Shown here piece by piece: positions 35,166 through 45,557 of a DNA stretch of 64,000 nucleotides. The position numbers and the translations under genes were made by a program. Each line of letters opens with the position of its first letter. The stretch's first letter is position 1. Location of the stretch: NCBI RefSeq assembly GCF_000583655.1, contig NZ_BAKI01000006.1:1-64000 (forward strand), given 5' to 3'. The notes under the pieces were generated by a model. That model worked only from the letters and a program-made list of their open reading frames with translations, made no database searches and was not told the DNA's origin. This stretch comes from Lentilactobacillus farraginis DSM 18382 = JCM 14108. GTDB taxonomy: Bacteria; Bacillota; Bacilli; Lactobacillales; Lactobacillaceae.

Positions 35166-35489
35166 ATGAAAGATCTAGCAAAAACTGATTTGGCAACACT
35201 GGAAAAACAAATTTCGGCAGGTAAATACATGCTGTTTTTTACTGCTGACTGGTGCCCAGACTGCCGTTTCATTAAACCGGCGATGCCTGAAATTGAAGAA
35301 AAGTATCAGGATTACACTTTTTTGAAAGTTGATCGGGATGAAAACATCGATTTGGCGGGTGAAATGAATATTATGGGGATCCCAAGCTTTGTTGCCTATG
35401 ATAATGGTCATGAAATTGGTCGTTTTTCAAACCCGGATCGTAAAACCAAGCAGGAAGTTGAAAAGTTCATTGATTCTTTAAATAAATAA
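35166..35489 (+). CDS. thioredoxin-family protein
   Basis: 107 residues with a thioredoxin fold. The active site is WCPDC at about residues 29-33 (in place of the WCGPC of thioredoxin), and the cis-Pro is in MGIPSF. The WCPDC site and small size fit the YtpP/TlpA-like monothiol or dithiol proteins found next to ytpR. A cytoplasmic redox role is likely: no signal peptide is present. First gene of the ytpR-sftA group. Confidence 0.82.
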   Translation: MKDLAKTDLATLEKQISAGKYMLFFTADWCPDCRFIKPAMPEIEEKYQDYTFLKVDRDENIDLAGEMNIMGIPSFVAYDNGHEIGRFSNPDRKTKQEVEKFIDSLNK

Positions 35490-35516
35490 AAAGTACGGAT
35501 TGGGAAGGATAGAATT

Positions 35517-36158
35517 ATGTTAATTGCAAGTTATAACCCTAAAAATACGGGAGACACGCTGGTGGTGATTTTAAACCAAGACGCGGAGAATCAGGAAACG
35601 GAAATTCACGATGACGTTGTCCGAATTTATGATCCCAAGAGTCATCAAGCTTTAGGTTACAACTTTTTACAAGCCAGTCGGATCCTTCCTGAAATTGCTG
35701 ATCAGAACGGTCAGGTTAGGTTAACAGCAAACCAGGTTGAAAAATTAAATCAATATTTAACAGCCCATGATTTTCCCAATGAGTTGGAATTGGATAAAGA
35801 AGCCAGATTTGTTGTGGGCTATGTTAAAGCAATGACGGATCACCCCCGTTCCGATCATTTAAAGATTACCCAAACAGAGATTGATCATAATCAGGAACTT
35901 CAAATTGTCAGTGGTTCTCCCAATATGCGTGCCGGCATCAAAGTAGTTGTTGCCAAGGTTGGCGCGATGATGCCAAACGGATTAATTATTTGGCCTGGTG
36001 AGCTTCGGGGAGTGCAAAGCGATGGGATGATCTGCTCAGGAAGAGAATTGAAAATTCCAAACGCCCCTCAGGTACCAGGGGCACTTATTTTGCCGGATGA
36101 TTATCAAGCGGTCGGGGAACCGTTTGATTTTAAAAAAGCGCAGCATCTATTCAGCTAA
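35517..36158 (+). CDS. ytpR: YtpR family tRNA-binding domain protein
   Basis: 213 residues. An N-terminal DUF4479 domain precedes a C-terminal tRNA_bind (EMAP-like OB) domain with VVGYVKAMTDHPRSDHLKI, QIVSGSPNMRAG, KVGAMMPNG and the GMICSGREL segment. It resembles the tRNA-binding region of PheT but stands alone, so is probably a free tRNA-binding factor. Located 27 bp after the thioredoxin-like gene and 25 bp before sftA. Confidence 0.85.
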   Translation: MLIASYNPKNTGDTLVVILNQDAENQETEIHDDVVRIYDPKSHQALGYNFLQASRILPEIADQNGQVRLTANQVEKLNQYLTAHDFPNELELDKEARFVVGYVKAMTDHPRSDHLKITQTEIDHNQELQIVSGSPNMRAGIKVVVAKVGAMMPNGLIIWPGELRGVQSDGMICSGRELKIPNAPQVPGALILPDDYQAVGEPFDFKKAQHLFS

Positions 36159-36183
36159 TATAAAAAATAAAAGGTGAGAATGT

Positions 36184-38508
36184 ATGAAGTATGACGGACC
36201 CGCCTTTTTTCGTCGTCGAGATTTAATCAAGTCGCGAACGCCTAAAAAGGGAAAAAAAGAATATGAAACGACAACCAGCCACTTTCACCAGGCTTCTCGT
36301 GATTTGAGAACCCAGCAGACACAATTTTCGGATAGTAGAATAGCGGACGATCAAACACCTGCTTTTTTAAAGGAAATTCGTAATTTTGTCCCTAATCATC
36401 ATGATGTTAATTCAAAGAGAAGAAAGCAAAAGAAACAGATAGAAACTAATTATTTTGTGAGTCAAAAAAACCGACGATCGAATCGCTATTCAAAATTGAT
36501 GGCAATGTTGCGGATTCCCCAAGATGACCTGATTATTTTGGCTGATGCTGCTGCAGACGAAGCTGATAAAAAGCGGTCGCCAGTCACCAAAAGTAACCAA
36601 CCAATCGCAAATGATCAAGTTAAAGCAACCCCTGATTCAAATAAGGATTCACAAACGAAAAATTTGGCGGTTGATCGATCGAAACAGCAGTTAGCATCTT
36701 CGGCTACCAATTCGAACCAAGTAAATCATTCAGAATCAACTGCTATTCGGCCGGATTCAGCAGCCGAAAATTCAATCGTGTCGAATAATGAGCAGATAGA
36801 TCGTAAACCGGCAAAACCGGTTCATTTACCACGACCGGCGCGGCATGGCCTTGGTCAGTCGTTATCGGCGATTGTTAATAAAGAGCAAGCTTCAAAGCCG
36901 GATTTGTCACTGTTCCAAGAATCAAAGGATCGCCGGTCTGATGTGAAGATAATTGGAAATGCCAAGGAAACCAATAAAACTGTTCACCAGCTCCATTCAA
37001 AAGAACCTGATCGGCAATTAAACAACCATGACTCGACGACAGAGGTACAGCAGTTGACACCGGGTAAAACCGGGACTGGTTATCAGTTTCCTTCGCTGGA
37101 TTTGTTGAAAAAGCCTCAGGAAACAGACGAAAATGCAATGGATGATTGGATTGAGTCTCAGATTGAAACGTTGGATAAGACGTTTCAGGCCTTTAGAGTT
37201 GATGCCGAGGTGGCTGACTGGACAGATGGGCCGACGGTTACCCAATTTCAAATTAAATTAGCCTTGGGGGTTAAAGTCAGTCGAATTACCAATTTAACTG
37301 ATGACTTAAAGTTGGCGCTTGCGGCAAAGGATATCCGAATTGAAGCGCCGATTCCCGGAAAATCGACAGTCGGAATTGAGATTCCAAATCCCAATCCGCG
37401 ACCAGTTGTGTTGTCTGAAATAATTGCCACCAGCCATTTTAAAAACAATCGCTCGCCGTTAACGACCGCAATGGGGGTTGACCTTTCCGGAACTCCCCGA
37501 ATTGCTGACGTTCGAAAAATGCCCCATGGGCTGATTGCCGGTGCCACCGGTTCTGGGAAAAGCGTCTTTATCAACAGTTTACTGGTTTCACTACTGTACA
37601 AAGCAACGCCGGCTGATTTAAGGCTGCTGTTAATTGATCCCAAAGCAGTTGAACTGGCACCATATGATGGGATTCCCCACTTACTGTCACCGGTTATTTC
37701 CGATCCCAAATCGGCTGCGGCAGCGTTACGCTGGGTAACCGAAGAAATGGATCAGCGGTATGAAAAATTGTCGGCGGCCGGAGTTCGTAACATTGAACAA
37801 TTTAATAAAAAAGCGGTTGACGCGCAGGAAGATGGGCTGAAGATGCCTTATATCCTGGTTATTATTGATGAGCTGGCCGATTTAATGATGGCGGCCTCCA
37901 ATGAGGTTGAGGACTACATAGTTCGAATTACACAAAAGGCCCGGGCTGCCGGTATTCACTTAATTGTGGCGACACAGCGGCCAAGCGTTGATATTGTTAC
38001 TGGGACAATTAAAAATAATATTCCGTCACGAATCGCCTTTATGGTTTCAAGCCAGGTAGATTCAAGAACTATTTTGGATACCGCCGGTGCTGAACGGCTG
38101 TTGGGCCGGGGTGATATGCTCTATCTTGGCAACGGTGCCAGTCAGCCGATTCGGCTTCAGGGAGCGTTTGTTAACAATCAGGAATTGGAAAACGTTATTG
38201 ATTTTGTTCGTCAGCAAGGCCAGCCGCGTTATTTATTTACGCCGGACTCTCTAAAAGCAGCAGTTGATAATAGCGAGTCGCAGGATGAGTTGATGCCTCG
38301 GGTCATGAAATTTATTGCTCAAGAAGACACAATTTCGACTTCAAAGCTTCAACGTGTATTTTCAATCGGGTATAATAGAGCTGCAAACATAATTGACAGT
38401 TTGCAGGATCGAAATTTGATTTCCGAACAGCGTGGTTCAAAACCCCGAACAGTTTATTATCATCCGGATAATGAATCGGCTGACAAATCAAAAGACGAGA
38501 AAGAGTAA
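36184..38508 (+). CDS. sftA: DNA translocase of the FtsK/SpoIIIE family, SftA type
   Basis: 774 residues. The N-terminal 300 residues are low-complexity, polar and without membrane helices, unlike FtsK/SpoIIIE, so this is the soluble SftA/YtpS form. The motor follows: alpha-domain (about 320-430), RecA-like beta-domain with Walker A GATGSGKSV (about 452) and Walker B VIIDELADLM (about 558), and a C-terminal winged-helix gamma domain (SIGYNRAANIIDSLQDRNL) that reads KOPS/SRS-like DNA signals. Its job is to move chromosome DNA away from the closing septum. Precedes murC by 31 bp. Confidence 0.9.
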   Translation: MKYDGPAFFRRRDLIKSRTPKKGKKEYETTTSHFHQASRDLRTQQTQFSDSRIADDQTPAFLKEIRNFVPNHHDVNSKRRKQKKQIETNYFVSQKNRRSNRYSKLMAMLRIPQDDLIILADAAADEADKKRSPVTKSNQPIANDQVKATPDSNKDSQTKNLAVDRSKQQLASSATNSNQVNHSESTAIRPDSAAENSIVSNNEQIDRKPAKPVHLPRPARHGLGQSLSAIVNKEQASKPDLSLFQESKDRRSDVKIIGNAKETNKTVHQLHSKEPDRQLNNHDSTTEVQQLTPGKTGTGYQFPSLDLLKKPQETDENAMDDWIESQIETLDKTFQAFRVDAEVADWTDGPTVTQFQIKLALGVKVSRITNLTDDLKLALAAKDIRIEAPIPGKSTVGIEIPNPNPRPVVLSEIIATSHFKNNRSPLTTAMGVDLSGTPRIADVRKMPHGLIAGATGSGKSVFINSLLVSLLYKATPADLRLLLIDPKAVELAPYDGIPHLLSPVISDPKSAAAALRWVTEEMDQRYEKLSAAGVRNIEQFNKKAVDAQEDGLKMPYILVIIDELADLMMAASNEVEDYIVRITQKARAAGIHLIVATQRPSVDIVTGTIKNNIPSRIAFMVSSQVDSRTILDTAGAERLLGRGDMLYLGNGASQPIRLQGAFVNNQELENVIDFVRQQGQPRYLFTPDSLKAAVDNSESQDELMPRVMKFIAQEDTISTSKLQRVFSIGYNRAANIIDSLQDRNLISEQRGSKPRTVYYHPDNESADKSKDEKE

Positions 38509-38539
38509 ATCTAAATTAGATGGGTAGGTAGGATGTCAT

Positions 38540-39871
38540 ATGAATTCAGATACGGTGTATCACTTTGTTGGTATTAAAGGAACAGGAATGAGTGCGATGG
38601 CTTTAATCCTTCATGATCGAGGTGAAAAGGTTCAAGGCTCCGATATTGAACAATACACGTTTACGCAACGTGGCTTGGAACAAGCGGGAATTAAAATATT
38701 GCCTTTTGATGAAAACAACATCCATGAAGGTTTAACCGTCATTGCCGGTAATTCTTTCACGGATGATCATCCGGAAATTAAAAAAGCCCGGGAAATGGGT
38801 TTGACGGTATACCGCTATCATGAATTTCTTGGAAAAATGATTAAAGGAAAGACCAGTATTGGTGTTTCCGGTGCCCATGGTAAAACGAGTACAACCGGAT
38901 TGCTCTCCCATGTGTTGTCCGGGATTGCGCCAACAGACTATCTGATTGGCGACGGTTCCGGTAAAGGTGTTCCCAACGCCCGCTTTTTCGTTTATGAAGC
39001 TGACGAATACCGACGTCACTTTTTAGCGACGGAACCGGATTATGCGATCATGACCAACATTGACTTCGATCATCCCGATTATTATAAGAGTATTGACGAT
39101 GTTCAGGATGCTTTTCAAACGTTTGCCAACCAAACGCAAAAGGGAATCTTTGCGTGGGGTGATGATAAACGGCTGCGCCAATTAAAAGCTAAAGTGCCGA
39201 TTTATTATTATGGCTTAAACGATACGGATGATTTTCAAGCATTTGATATTAAGCGAACCACTAAAGGATCAAGTTTTCATGTTAAATTTAAAGGTGAAGA
39301 TTTGGGAGAGTTTTCAGTGCCGTTGTTCGGTGAACACAACATTTTCAATTCCCTGGCGGTGATTGCGGTTGCTTATTCAGAAGATGTCGATCTTGATGAA
39401 ATTAAACGCGAGTTGAAAACCTTTGATGGTGTTAAACGCCGGTTCTCAGAACGAAAAATTTCCGGAATGACAATTATTGATGATTACGCGCATCATCCAA
39501 CTGAAATTAAAGCAACGATTGACGCTGCCCGTCAGGAGTATCCAAATAAAAAAATTGCGGTTGTCTTTCAACCACATACTTTCAGTCGAACCATCGCCCT
39601 GATGGATGATTTTGCCAAAAGTTTAAATTTGGCCGATGAGGTCTTTTTGACAAAGATTTATAGTTCACCTCGAGAGAGTTCCGGTAAGGTATCCAGTGAG
39701 GATCTTTCGAAAAAAATCATTAAGGGTGGCCGGATTCTTTCAGCCGACAATATGTCACCACTGCTTGATTATGACAATGATGTCATTATCTTTATGGGCG
39801 CCGGTGATATTCAAAAATATGAAAAAACTTATGAAGATCTTCTGAGTCATCTTAGTCGGAATAATAATTAA
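38540..39871 (+). CDS. murC: UDP-N-acetylmuramate--L-alanine ligase
   Basis: 443 residues, the usual MurC size. N-terminal UDP-binding Rossmann motif [11 protein letters not shown], central ATP site [17 protein letters not shown] region, and C-terminal ligase domain with [10 protein letters not shown]. It adds the first amino acid to the cell-wall precursor in the cytoplasm. The ytpR-sftA-murC order is typical for Lactobacillaceae. Ends before a clear terminator. Confidence 0.95.
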   Translation: MNSDTVYHFVGIKGTGMSAMALILHDRGEKVQGSDIEQYTFTQRGLEQAGIKILPFDENNIHEGLTVIAGNSFTDDHPEIKKAREMGLTVYRYHEFLGKMIKGKTSIGVSGAHGKTSTTGLLSHVLSGIAPTDYLIGDGSGKGVPNARFFVYEADEYRRHFLATEPDYAIMTNIDFDHPDYYKSIDDVQDAFQTFANQTQKGIFAWGDDKRLRQLKAKVPIYYYGLNDTDDFQAFDIKRTTKGSSFHVKFKGEDLGEFSVPLFGEHNIFNSLAVIAVAYSEDVDLDEIKRELKTFDGVKRRFSERKISGMTIIDDYAHHPTEIKATIDAARQEYPNKKIAVVFQPHTFSRTIALMDDFAKSLNLADEVFLTKIYSSPRESSGKVSSEDLSKKIIKGGRILSADNMSPLLDYDNDVIIFMGAGDIQKYEKTYEDLLSHLSRNNN

Positions 39872-39882
39872 GAAATCTTATG

Positions 39883-39928
39883 AAAAACCATTGATTGAGA
39901 TATTTTGCTTGATTAATGGTTTTTGTTT
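39883..39928 (+). terminator. terminator of murC
   Basis: AAAAACCATTGAT pairs with ATTAATGGTTTTT with a loop of about 15 bases and a T-rich tail. Confidence 0.75.
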
Positions 39929-40014
39929 GTTAAGATTGTTTAATAAGAGATGGATTAAATTCCGCAACTATTGTGATGAAACCACAATAGGATTCGAAAG
40001 AAGGAGCGAAATTG

Positions 40015-40707
40015 ATGGACAATTTTTCAAATGAACGACGTGTTGTGAATAACGCCGCTGGTTTAAACAGCTTTTTAACCAAAATGTATGGTTGGATGAG
40101 TTTGGCCGTGTTGGTATCAGCCGCAACTGCTTTTCTGACCCTCTCAACTGGTCAGGCAGTCACAGGCGGTGCAATGTGGATTGCCTTTATCGCCTGGTTT
40201 ATCTTACCATTCGTTGTATCATTTCAGGCTTTAAAGCGACCAACCCTTGGTTTTGTCGCGTTGATCGGGTATTCAGCTTTGAGTGGCTTTGTTTTTTCCA
40301 CTTTTGCTTTCCGATATACGGGTGCCCAGATTGCCTCGGCATTTGTTTCTGCTTCGGCAATCTTTATCACAATGACGATTATTGGTTTAGTGACCCGCAA
40401 GAATTTGGATAAGATCGGTCGCCAGGCGATGGCTGCTTTAATTGGCCTGATCGTAGCGATGATTATTAATATCTTCCTGCAGAGCACCATGATTACGTTC
40501 GTCTTTTCAATCATCGCGGTTTTGGTGTTTACTGCCTTAACGGCTTATGATACCCAAAAAATGAAAGAAATGTATAATCAGGCCGGCAGTACTGGTCAGA
40601 TTTCGGTTAGTGGCCTGGCTGTTTTTGGAGCTTTGCAGTTGTATATGGACTTTGTTAACCTGTTCCTGCAGCTGCTTCAGATCTTTGGCTTAAGTGATGA
40701 TCGTTAA
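40015..40707 (+). CDS. Bax inhibitor-1 (YetJ-like) family membrane protein
   Basis: About 230 residues with seven hydrophobic helices. The BI-1 signature region is visible as LTAYDTQKMKEMY near the C-terminus, where the conserved Asp residues form the pH-sensitive latch. Bacterial homologues leak calcium across the membrane in a pH-dependent way; whether this one does is inferred. I take the ATG at 40015 after AAGGAGCG; a TTG lies just ahead. Monocistronic, between two terminators. Confidence 0.82.
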   Translation: MDNFSNERRVVNNAAGLNSFLTKMYGWMSLAVLVSAATAFLTLSTGQAVTGGAMWIAFIAWFILPFVVSFQALKRPTLGFVALIGYSALSGFVFSTFAFRYTGAQIASAFVSASAIFITMTIIGLVTRKNLDKIGRQAMAALIGLIVAMIINIFLQSTMITFVFSIIAVLVFTALTAYDTQKMKEMYNQAGSTGQISVSGLAVFGALQLYMDFVNLFLQLLQIFGLSDDR

Positions 40708-40727
40708 TTGAGATTTTGTAAAACACC

Positions 40728-40753
40728 AACCGGGGAAATCCCCGGTTTTTTCA
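40728..40753 (+). terminator. terminator of the BI-1 gene
   Basis: AACCGGGG-AAAT-CCCCGGTT followed by further T: a short, GC-rich classic terminator. Confidence 0.88.
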
Positions 40754-40841
40754 TGCTTTTATTTTCGGTTGTCAAGGTCTTATTATTGCCGGTAGCGAGT
40801 GTTAGAATTAGTTTATGAGACTATCTTGCGAGGAGAATTCG

Positions 40842-43498
40842 ATGACTAAGAAATTATTATTAATTGATGGTAACAGTATTGCCTTTAAGGCCTTTTATGC
40901 GTTATACAATTCGCTGGAAAGATTTACCAATTCTGCCGGATTACATACATCCGCAATTTATGGGTTTAACAGGATGCTTGATAAAGTGCTTGAAGAGGAA
41001 AAGCCCACTGATGTCTTGGTTGCTTTTGATGCCGGTAAGACCACTTTTCGGACGAAAATGTTTGCTGATTACAAAGGAAACCGGGCTAAAACACCAACAG
41101 AACTATCCGAGCAGTTTCCATTTATTAGAGAGTTGGTTAAGGCCCGGGGAATGTCTTCCTACGAACTGCCAAATTATGAGGCCGATGATATTATTGGTAC
41201 ATTGGCTCGAGAGGCTGAAGATAAGGGGAACTATCAAGTTGTTATCCTGACCGGTGATCGGGACTTAACACAGTTGACATCAGATAAAACAACGGTTCAG
41301 ATTTCCAAAAAAGGCACGACCGATCTCGAAAAATATACGCCGGAACACGTTGAAGAAAAGTTGGGTGTTAAGCCGGCGCAAATCATTGATATTAAGGGAT
41401 TGAAAGGTGATAATTCCGATAATTACCCTGGGGTTGAAAAAGTAGGCGATAAAACCGCGATGAAACTTATTCAACAATTTGGTCGATTGAAAATATTTAT
41501 AAAAATATTGATGAAGTTTCCGGGAAAAAATTGAAAGAACATCTGCTTAACGACCAACAGCAGGCAAAACGGGCTAAGCAGCTGGCAACCATTAAGCGGG
41601 ATGCACCAGTTAAAGTGTCACTTGATGATTTAGCTTACAAAGGGGACAACCTCGATACACTAACTGACTTTTATGAGCGGATGGGTTTTAAATCTTTCTT
41701 ATCCAAGTTGGGCGTCGAAGCGACGGACGCAGATAATCTCGAAAAAGTTTCGTATACCAAATTGTCTCACGACAACCTTTCTGAGCTGACGAAATTTAAA
41801 CAGGAAGTTTCTTTTTATCTGGAAATGGATGACGATAATTACCATACGGCCAACATTGTCGGGTTCTCGATTGGGCATGGCGACAAATGGTTTGCGGCTA
41901 ACGAGCCGGCTTTACTAAGGGAAAAGCCGTTGGCAGCAATTTTGGCCGACAAAACGATTCAAAAAAATGTCTTCGATGCCAAGCGGACTTACGTTGGTCT
42001 TCACCGTGAATCGGTAGACTTGGAAAACGTGGACTTCGATATGCTGCTGGTTTCCTATTTGCTTAATACAACTAACAATAGTAATGATGTTGGTACAGTT
42101 GCCAAATTACACGGGTTCGCGAACATTAAAACCGATGAAGAGGTTTATGGCAAAGGGGCCAAGAAAAAGATTGACCCGGCATCCTCGACGTTCTTTGATC
42201 ATATTGTGCATAAAGCAAAGGCAATTGATGCCCTGCATAATGAGATGTTTGCGGAATTGGACAAACATAATCAAACCAGGTTGTATCGGGATATTGAAAT
42301 CAAGATTGCTTTTGTACTGGCAAGAATGGAGATTGCCGGTATTAAGGTTAACCCAGCCACTCTCGAAGAAATGGGCAGTAAGTTCAAAGAACGACTGGCT
42401 GAGATCCAGCAAACGATTTTCCAGGAGGCCGGTGAAGAATTTAATGTCGGATCGCCCAAACAATTGGGCCATATTCTGTTTGAGAAAATGCATTTACCGA
42501 TTTTAAAGAAAACCAAAACCGGTTATTCAACATCAGTTGATGTATTGGAAAAACTGGCACCTGATGCGCCAATCGTTCAAAATGTATTGGATTACCGTCA
42601 AATTTCTAAATTACAGTCTACTTATATTGACGGCTTGCTGAAAGTAATTCATAAAGATGATTCCAAGGTTCACACCAGATATTTGCAGACGTTAACCCAA
42701 ACGGGGCGACTCTCTTCCGTGGATCCAAATTTGCAGAATATCCCAATTCGTTCTGAAGAGGGTCGTTTAATTCGGCAAGCCTTTGTCCCTTCTCATGAGA
42801 ATTGGCAAATTTGGTCTTCCGATTATTCACAAATTGAACTTCGGGTATTGGCTTCAATTACGGGTGATGCCAATATGCAGGAAGCCTTTCGGGAAAATGA
42901 AGATATTCATGCAACTACGGCACGAAGAATTTTTGGCTTGGCTTCAAACGATGAGGTAACGCCGGAGTTAAGACGACAAGCCAAGGCGGTTAACTTTGGG
43001 ATTGTTTATGGCATCAGCGATTATGGCTTGGCAAACAACACCGGAATTAGTCGCAAGCAGGCCCATCAGTTTATTCAACGATATTTCGAAGAGTATCCCG
43101 GCGTTAAAAAATACATGGAAGATATTGTCGAATTTGCTAAAAATCACGGGTACGTTGAGACAATTGCGCATCGCCGCCGCTACTTACCGGATATTCACTC
43201 CCGCAATTTTAACCTGAGATCATTTGCGGAACGGACAGCCATGAATACCCCTATTCAGGGAAGCGCTGCCGATATCATTAAAATTGCCATGATTAACATG
43301 GAAACAGCTTTAAAAGAAAACAGCTTAAAGACCCGTATGTTACTGCAGGTGCATGATGAACTGATTTTTGAGGTTCCTAACGATGAACTGGAAACGGTTA
43401 AAAAAATTATCCCCAGGACAATGGATTCAGCGGTTAAATTGAATGTACCGCTCAAAGTTGAAAGCCATTGGGGAAAAACTTGGTACAATGCCAAGTAG
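40842..43498 (+). pseudogene. polA: DNA polymerase I, frameshifted
   Basis: Repair and Okazaki-fragment polymerase. The start is the ATG at 40842 after AGGAG. The N-terminal 5'-3' exonuclease (LLIDGNSIAFKAFYAL; NYEADDIIG; GDNSDNYPGVEKVGDKTA) runs to the break at 41481-41484, where one T of GGTTCG is missing (FG-SIENIYKNIDEV across the break). A degenerate 3'-5' domain follows, then the polymerase with DYSQIELRVLAS, the O-helix RRQAKAVNFGIVYG and VHDELIFEVP. Joined it has about 885 residues, the normal size. A homopolymer error is likely. Confidence 0.92.
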
Positions 43499-43620
43499 CG
43501 AGCCACATCATTAAGTAGTCGTCGGCCACTTTGAGTTGGTTTCGCTGATTAGCAAGCGATATGTCGCAGGTCATAAAAAGGATTGCTAAAAAATTATTAT
43601 TAGATTCAAGGAGGCGCATT

Positions 43621-44463
43621 ATGCCTGAACTACCAGAAGTTGAAACTGTTCGGCGCGGCTTGACTGAATTGGTCGCCGGCAGTCGGATCAAAACAGTTGA
43701 AGTGTTGTACCCCAAAATGGTTAATTTGCCGGCTGTTGATTTTGAAAAAGCGCTGCAAAACAAGGAAATCGTAAAAATTGATCGGCGCGGGAAATATTTA
43801 TTTATTCGTATCAACGGCGGTTTGACAATCGTTTCGCACTTGCGAATGGAAGGTAAATATGATGTTGAGCCTGAAGGAACCCCGTTTAATAAGCACACCC
43901 ACATTGTTTTTCATTTAACGGATGGTCGACAATTGCGATATAATGACACGCGAAAATTCGGCCGGATGAATTTGGTTCAAACCGGTCAGGAGATGATGGT
44001 TGCGGGATTGAAAACGATTGGGCCGGAACCAACTGAAAAAGATTTAACATTGGCTTATATGACAAAGGTTTTTGGTAAAAGCCGTAAAATTATTAAACCT
44101 TTTTTATTGGATCAAAGTAAAATTGCCGGACTTGGTAATATTTATGCCGATGAGGTATTGTGGCTGAGTAAAATCAACCCGAAACAGCCGGTTAATACAT
44201 TGTCGCTTCAGGAATTAAAACGGTTGAGAAAGAATATCATCGACGAAATTCAGCGGGCAATTGCCGGTCACGGCACGACCGTTCACTCGTATTCAACCGC
44301 TTATGGTGAAGCCGGCAATTTTCAAAACCATTTAAATGTTTATGGTCACCAGGGTGAACCGTGTCCCAGATGCGGTACCCCGATCGAAAAAATAAAGTTG
44401 GCGCAACGGGGGACCCACTTTTGTCCGACCTGCCAAGTTCTTCATGGTGATCACCATGAGTAG
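43621..44463 (+). CDS. mutM: formamidopyrimidine-DNA glycosylase
   Basis: 280 residues starting at the ATG at 43621 after AAGGAGGCG; the processed N-terminal Pro and Glu (PELPEVE) are the catalytic residues. The H2TH region (QSKIAGLGNIYADEVL) and the C-terminal zinc finger (CPRCG ... CPTCQ) are intact. It removes 8-oxoguanine and opened purines. Downstream of polA; the coaE start lies inside its last codons. Confidence 0.93.
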   Translation: MPELPEVETVRRGLTELVAGSRIKTVEVLYPKMVNLPAVDFEKALQNKEIVKIDRRGKYLFIRINGGLTIVSHLRMEGKYDVEPEGTPFNKHTHIVFHLTDGRQLRYNDTRKFGRMNLVQTGQEMMVAGLKTIGPEPTEKDLTLAYMTKVFGKSRKIIKPFLLDQSKIAGLGNIYADEVLWLSKINPKQPVNTLSLQELKRLRKNIIDEIQRAIAGHGTTVHSYSTAYGEAGNFQNHLNVYGHQGEPCPRCGTPIEKIKLAQRGTHFCPTCQVLHGDHHE

Positions 44464-45046
44464 GGTTATCGGGTTGACCGGTGGTATTGCGACCGGCAAA
44501 TCGATCGTCAGCCGGTACCTCGGCCAAAAGGGGGTGCCAATTATTGACGCCGACGTTGTTGCCCATCAGGTTCAAGCCCCTGGAGAAGATGGCTTAAAGG
44601 CAATTGTTAATGAATTTGGCCGCCGGGTGCTAAGTGCCGATCAGTCACTTAATCGGCGGGAATTGGCAAAATTGGTTTTTCATCAGCCGGCAAAGCTTAA
44701 ACGACTTGTCCAAGTGATGGATCCATTTATCAGAAAGAGAATTATTGCCGAGCTGAATCATTATCAGGACTATCAGCTGGTTGTTCTGGACGCGCCGACG
44801 TTATTTGAAAACGGGTATACTTATTTGACAGATTCAATCGTTGTTGTATATTGTGATCCGGTAACGCAATTAAAACGACTGCGGGTAAGAAACCAGTTAT
44901 CAATCAGTCAGGCGTCTGCCAGAATTAAAAGTCAGTGGCCGCTGCAGACAAAATGTGATTTGGCTGATACAATTATTTATAATTCAGGAACGCTTTCTCA
45001 TACCTATGAACAAATTGAGAATTGGTTAAAAAACGAAATGAAATAA
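44456..45046 (+). CDS. coaE: dephospho-CoA kinase
   Basis: 196 residues from the ATG at 44456, overlapping the mutM stop by eight bases; the weak GGTGAT upstream suggests translation by coupling. P-loop [11 protein letters not shown], the substrate-binding DAD in [10 protein letters not shown], and the LID region are present. It catalyses the last step of coenzyme A synthesis. Confidence 0.93.
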   Translation: MSRVIGLTGGIATGKSIVSRYLGQKGVPIIDADVVAHQVQAPGEDGLKAIVNEFGRRVLSADQSLNRRELAKLVFHQPAKLKRLVQVMDPFIRKRIIAELNHYQDYQLVVLDAPTLFENGYTYLTDSIVVVYCDPVTQLKRLRVRNQLSISQASARIKSQWPLQTKCDLADTIIYNSGTLSHTYEQIENWLKNEMK

Positions 45047-45062
45047 TATCGAGGTGAAAGCC

Positions 45063-45557
45063 ATGCAATGTCCTCATTGTGGATATAACGGTTCAAAGGT
45101 TGTTGACAGCCGACCAACGGATGACGGCCGGGTTATTCGGCGTCGTCGGGAATGTGAACACTGTGGCTTTAGATTCACGACGTTTGAACGAGTTGAGGCA
45201 ACGCCGCTGCTCGTCATTAAGAAAAATGGCAACCGGGAAGAATTCAATCGGGAAAAGATCCTAAAAGGTGTTGTTCGGTCAGCCGAAAAACGGCCGGTTT
45301 CAATGGATGCAATTACCGATCTGGTTGATCGGGTTGAAAATAAAGTTCGTTCTTCGGGTGAAAATGAGGTGACAAGTCGTCAAATTGGTGAATACGTTAT
45401 GGAAGAACTGGTGAATTTGGATGAAATTGCCTATATTAGATTTGCCAGTGTTTATCGCCAATTTAAAGATATGTCGGTATTCTATAAAGAGCTCAAAGAA
45501 GTTATGGAAAAGGATAAGAAAAAGAATGCCACCAAGCAGCATCCGGAGGAGAAGTAA
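45063..45557 (+). CDS. nrdR: transcriptional repressor NrdR
   Basis: 164 residues from the ATG at 45063 after GAGGTGA. An N-terminal zinc ribbon ([10 protein letters not shown] ... [13 protein letters not shown]) precedes an ATP-cone domain. It represses ribonucleotide reductase operons according to (d)ATP level by binding NrdR boxes. No box search was possible here. Its stop overlaps dnaB by one base. Confidence 0.94.
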   Translation: MQCPHCGYNGSKVVDSRPTDDGRVIRRRRECEHCGFRFTTFERVEATPLLVIKKNGNREEFNREKILKGVVRSAEKRPVSMDAITDLVDRVENKVRSSGENEVTSRQIGEYVMEELVNLDEIAYIRFASVYRQFKDMSVFYKELKEVMEKDKKKNATKQHPEEK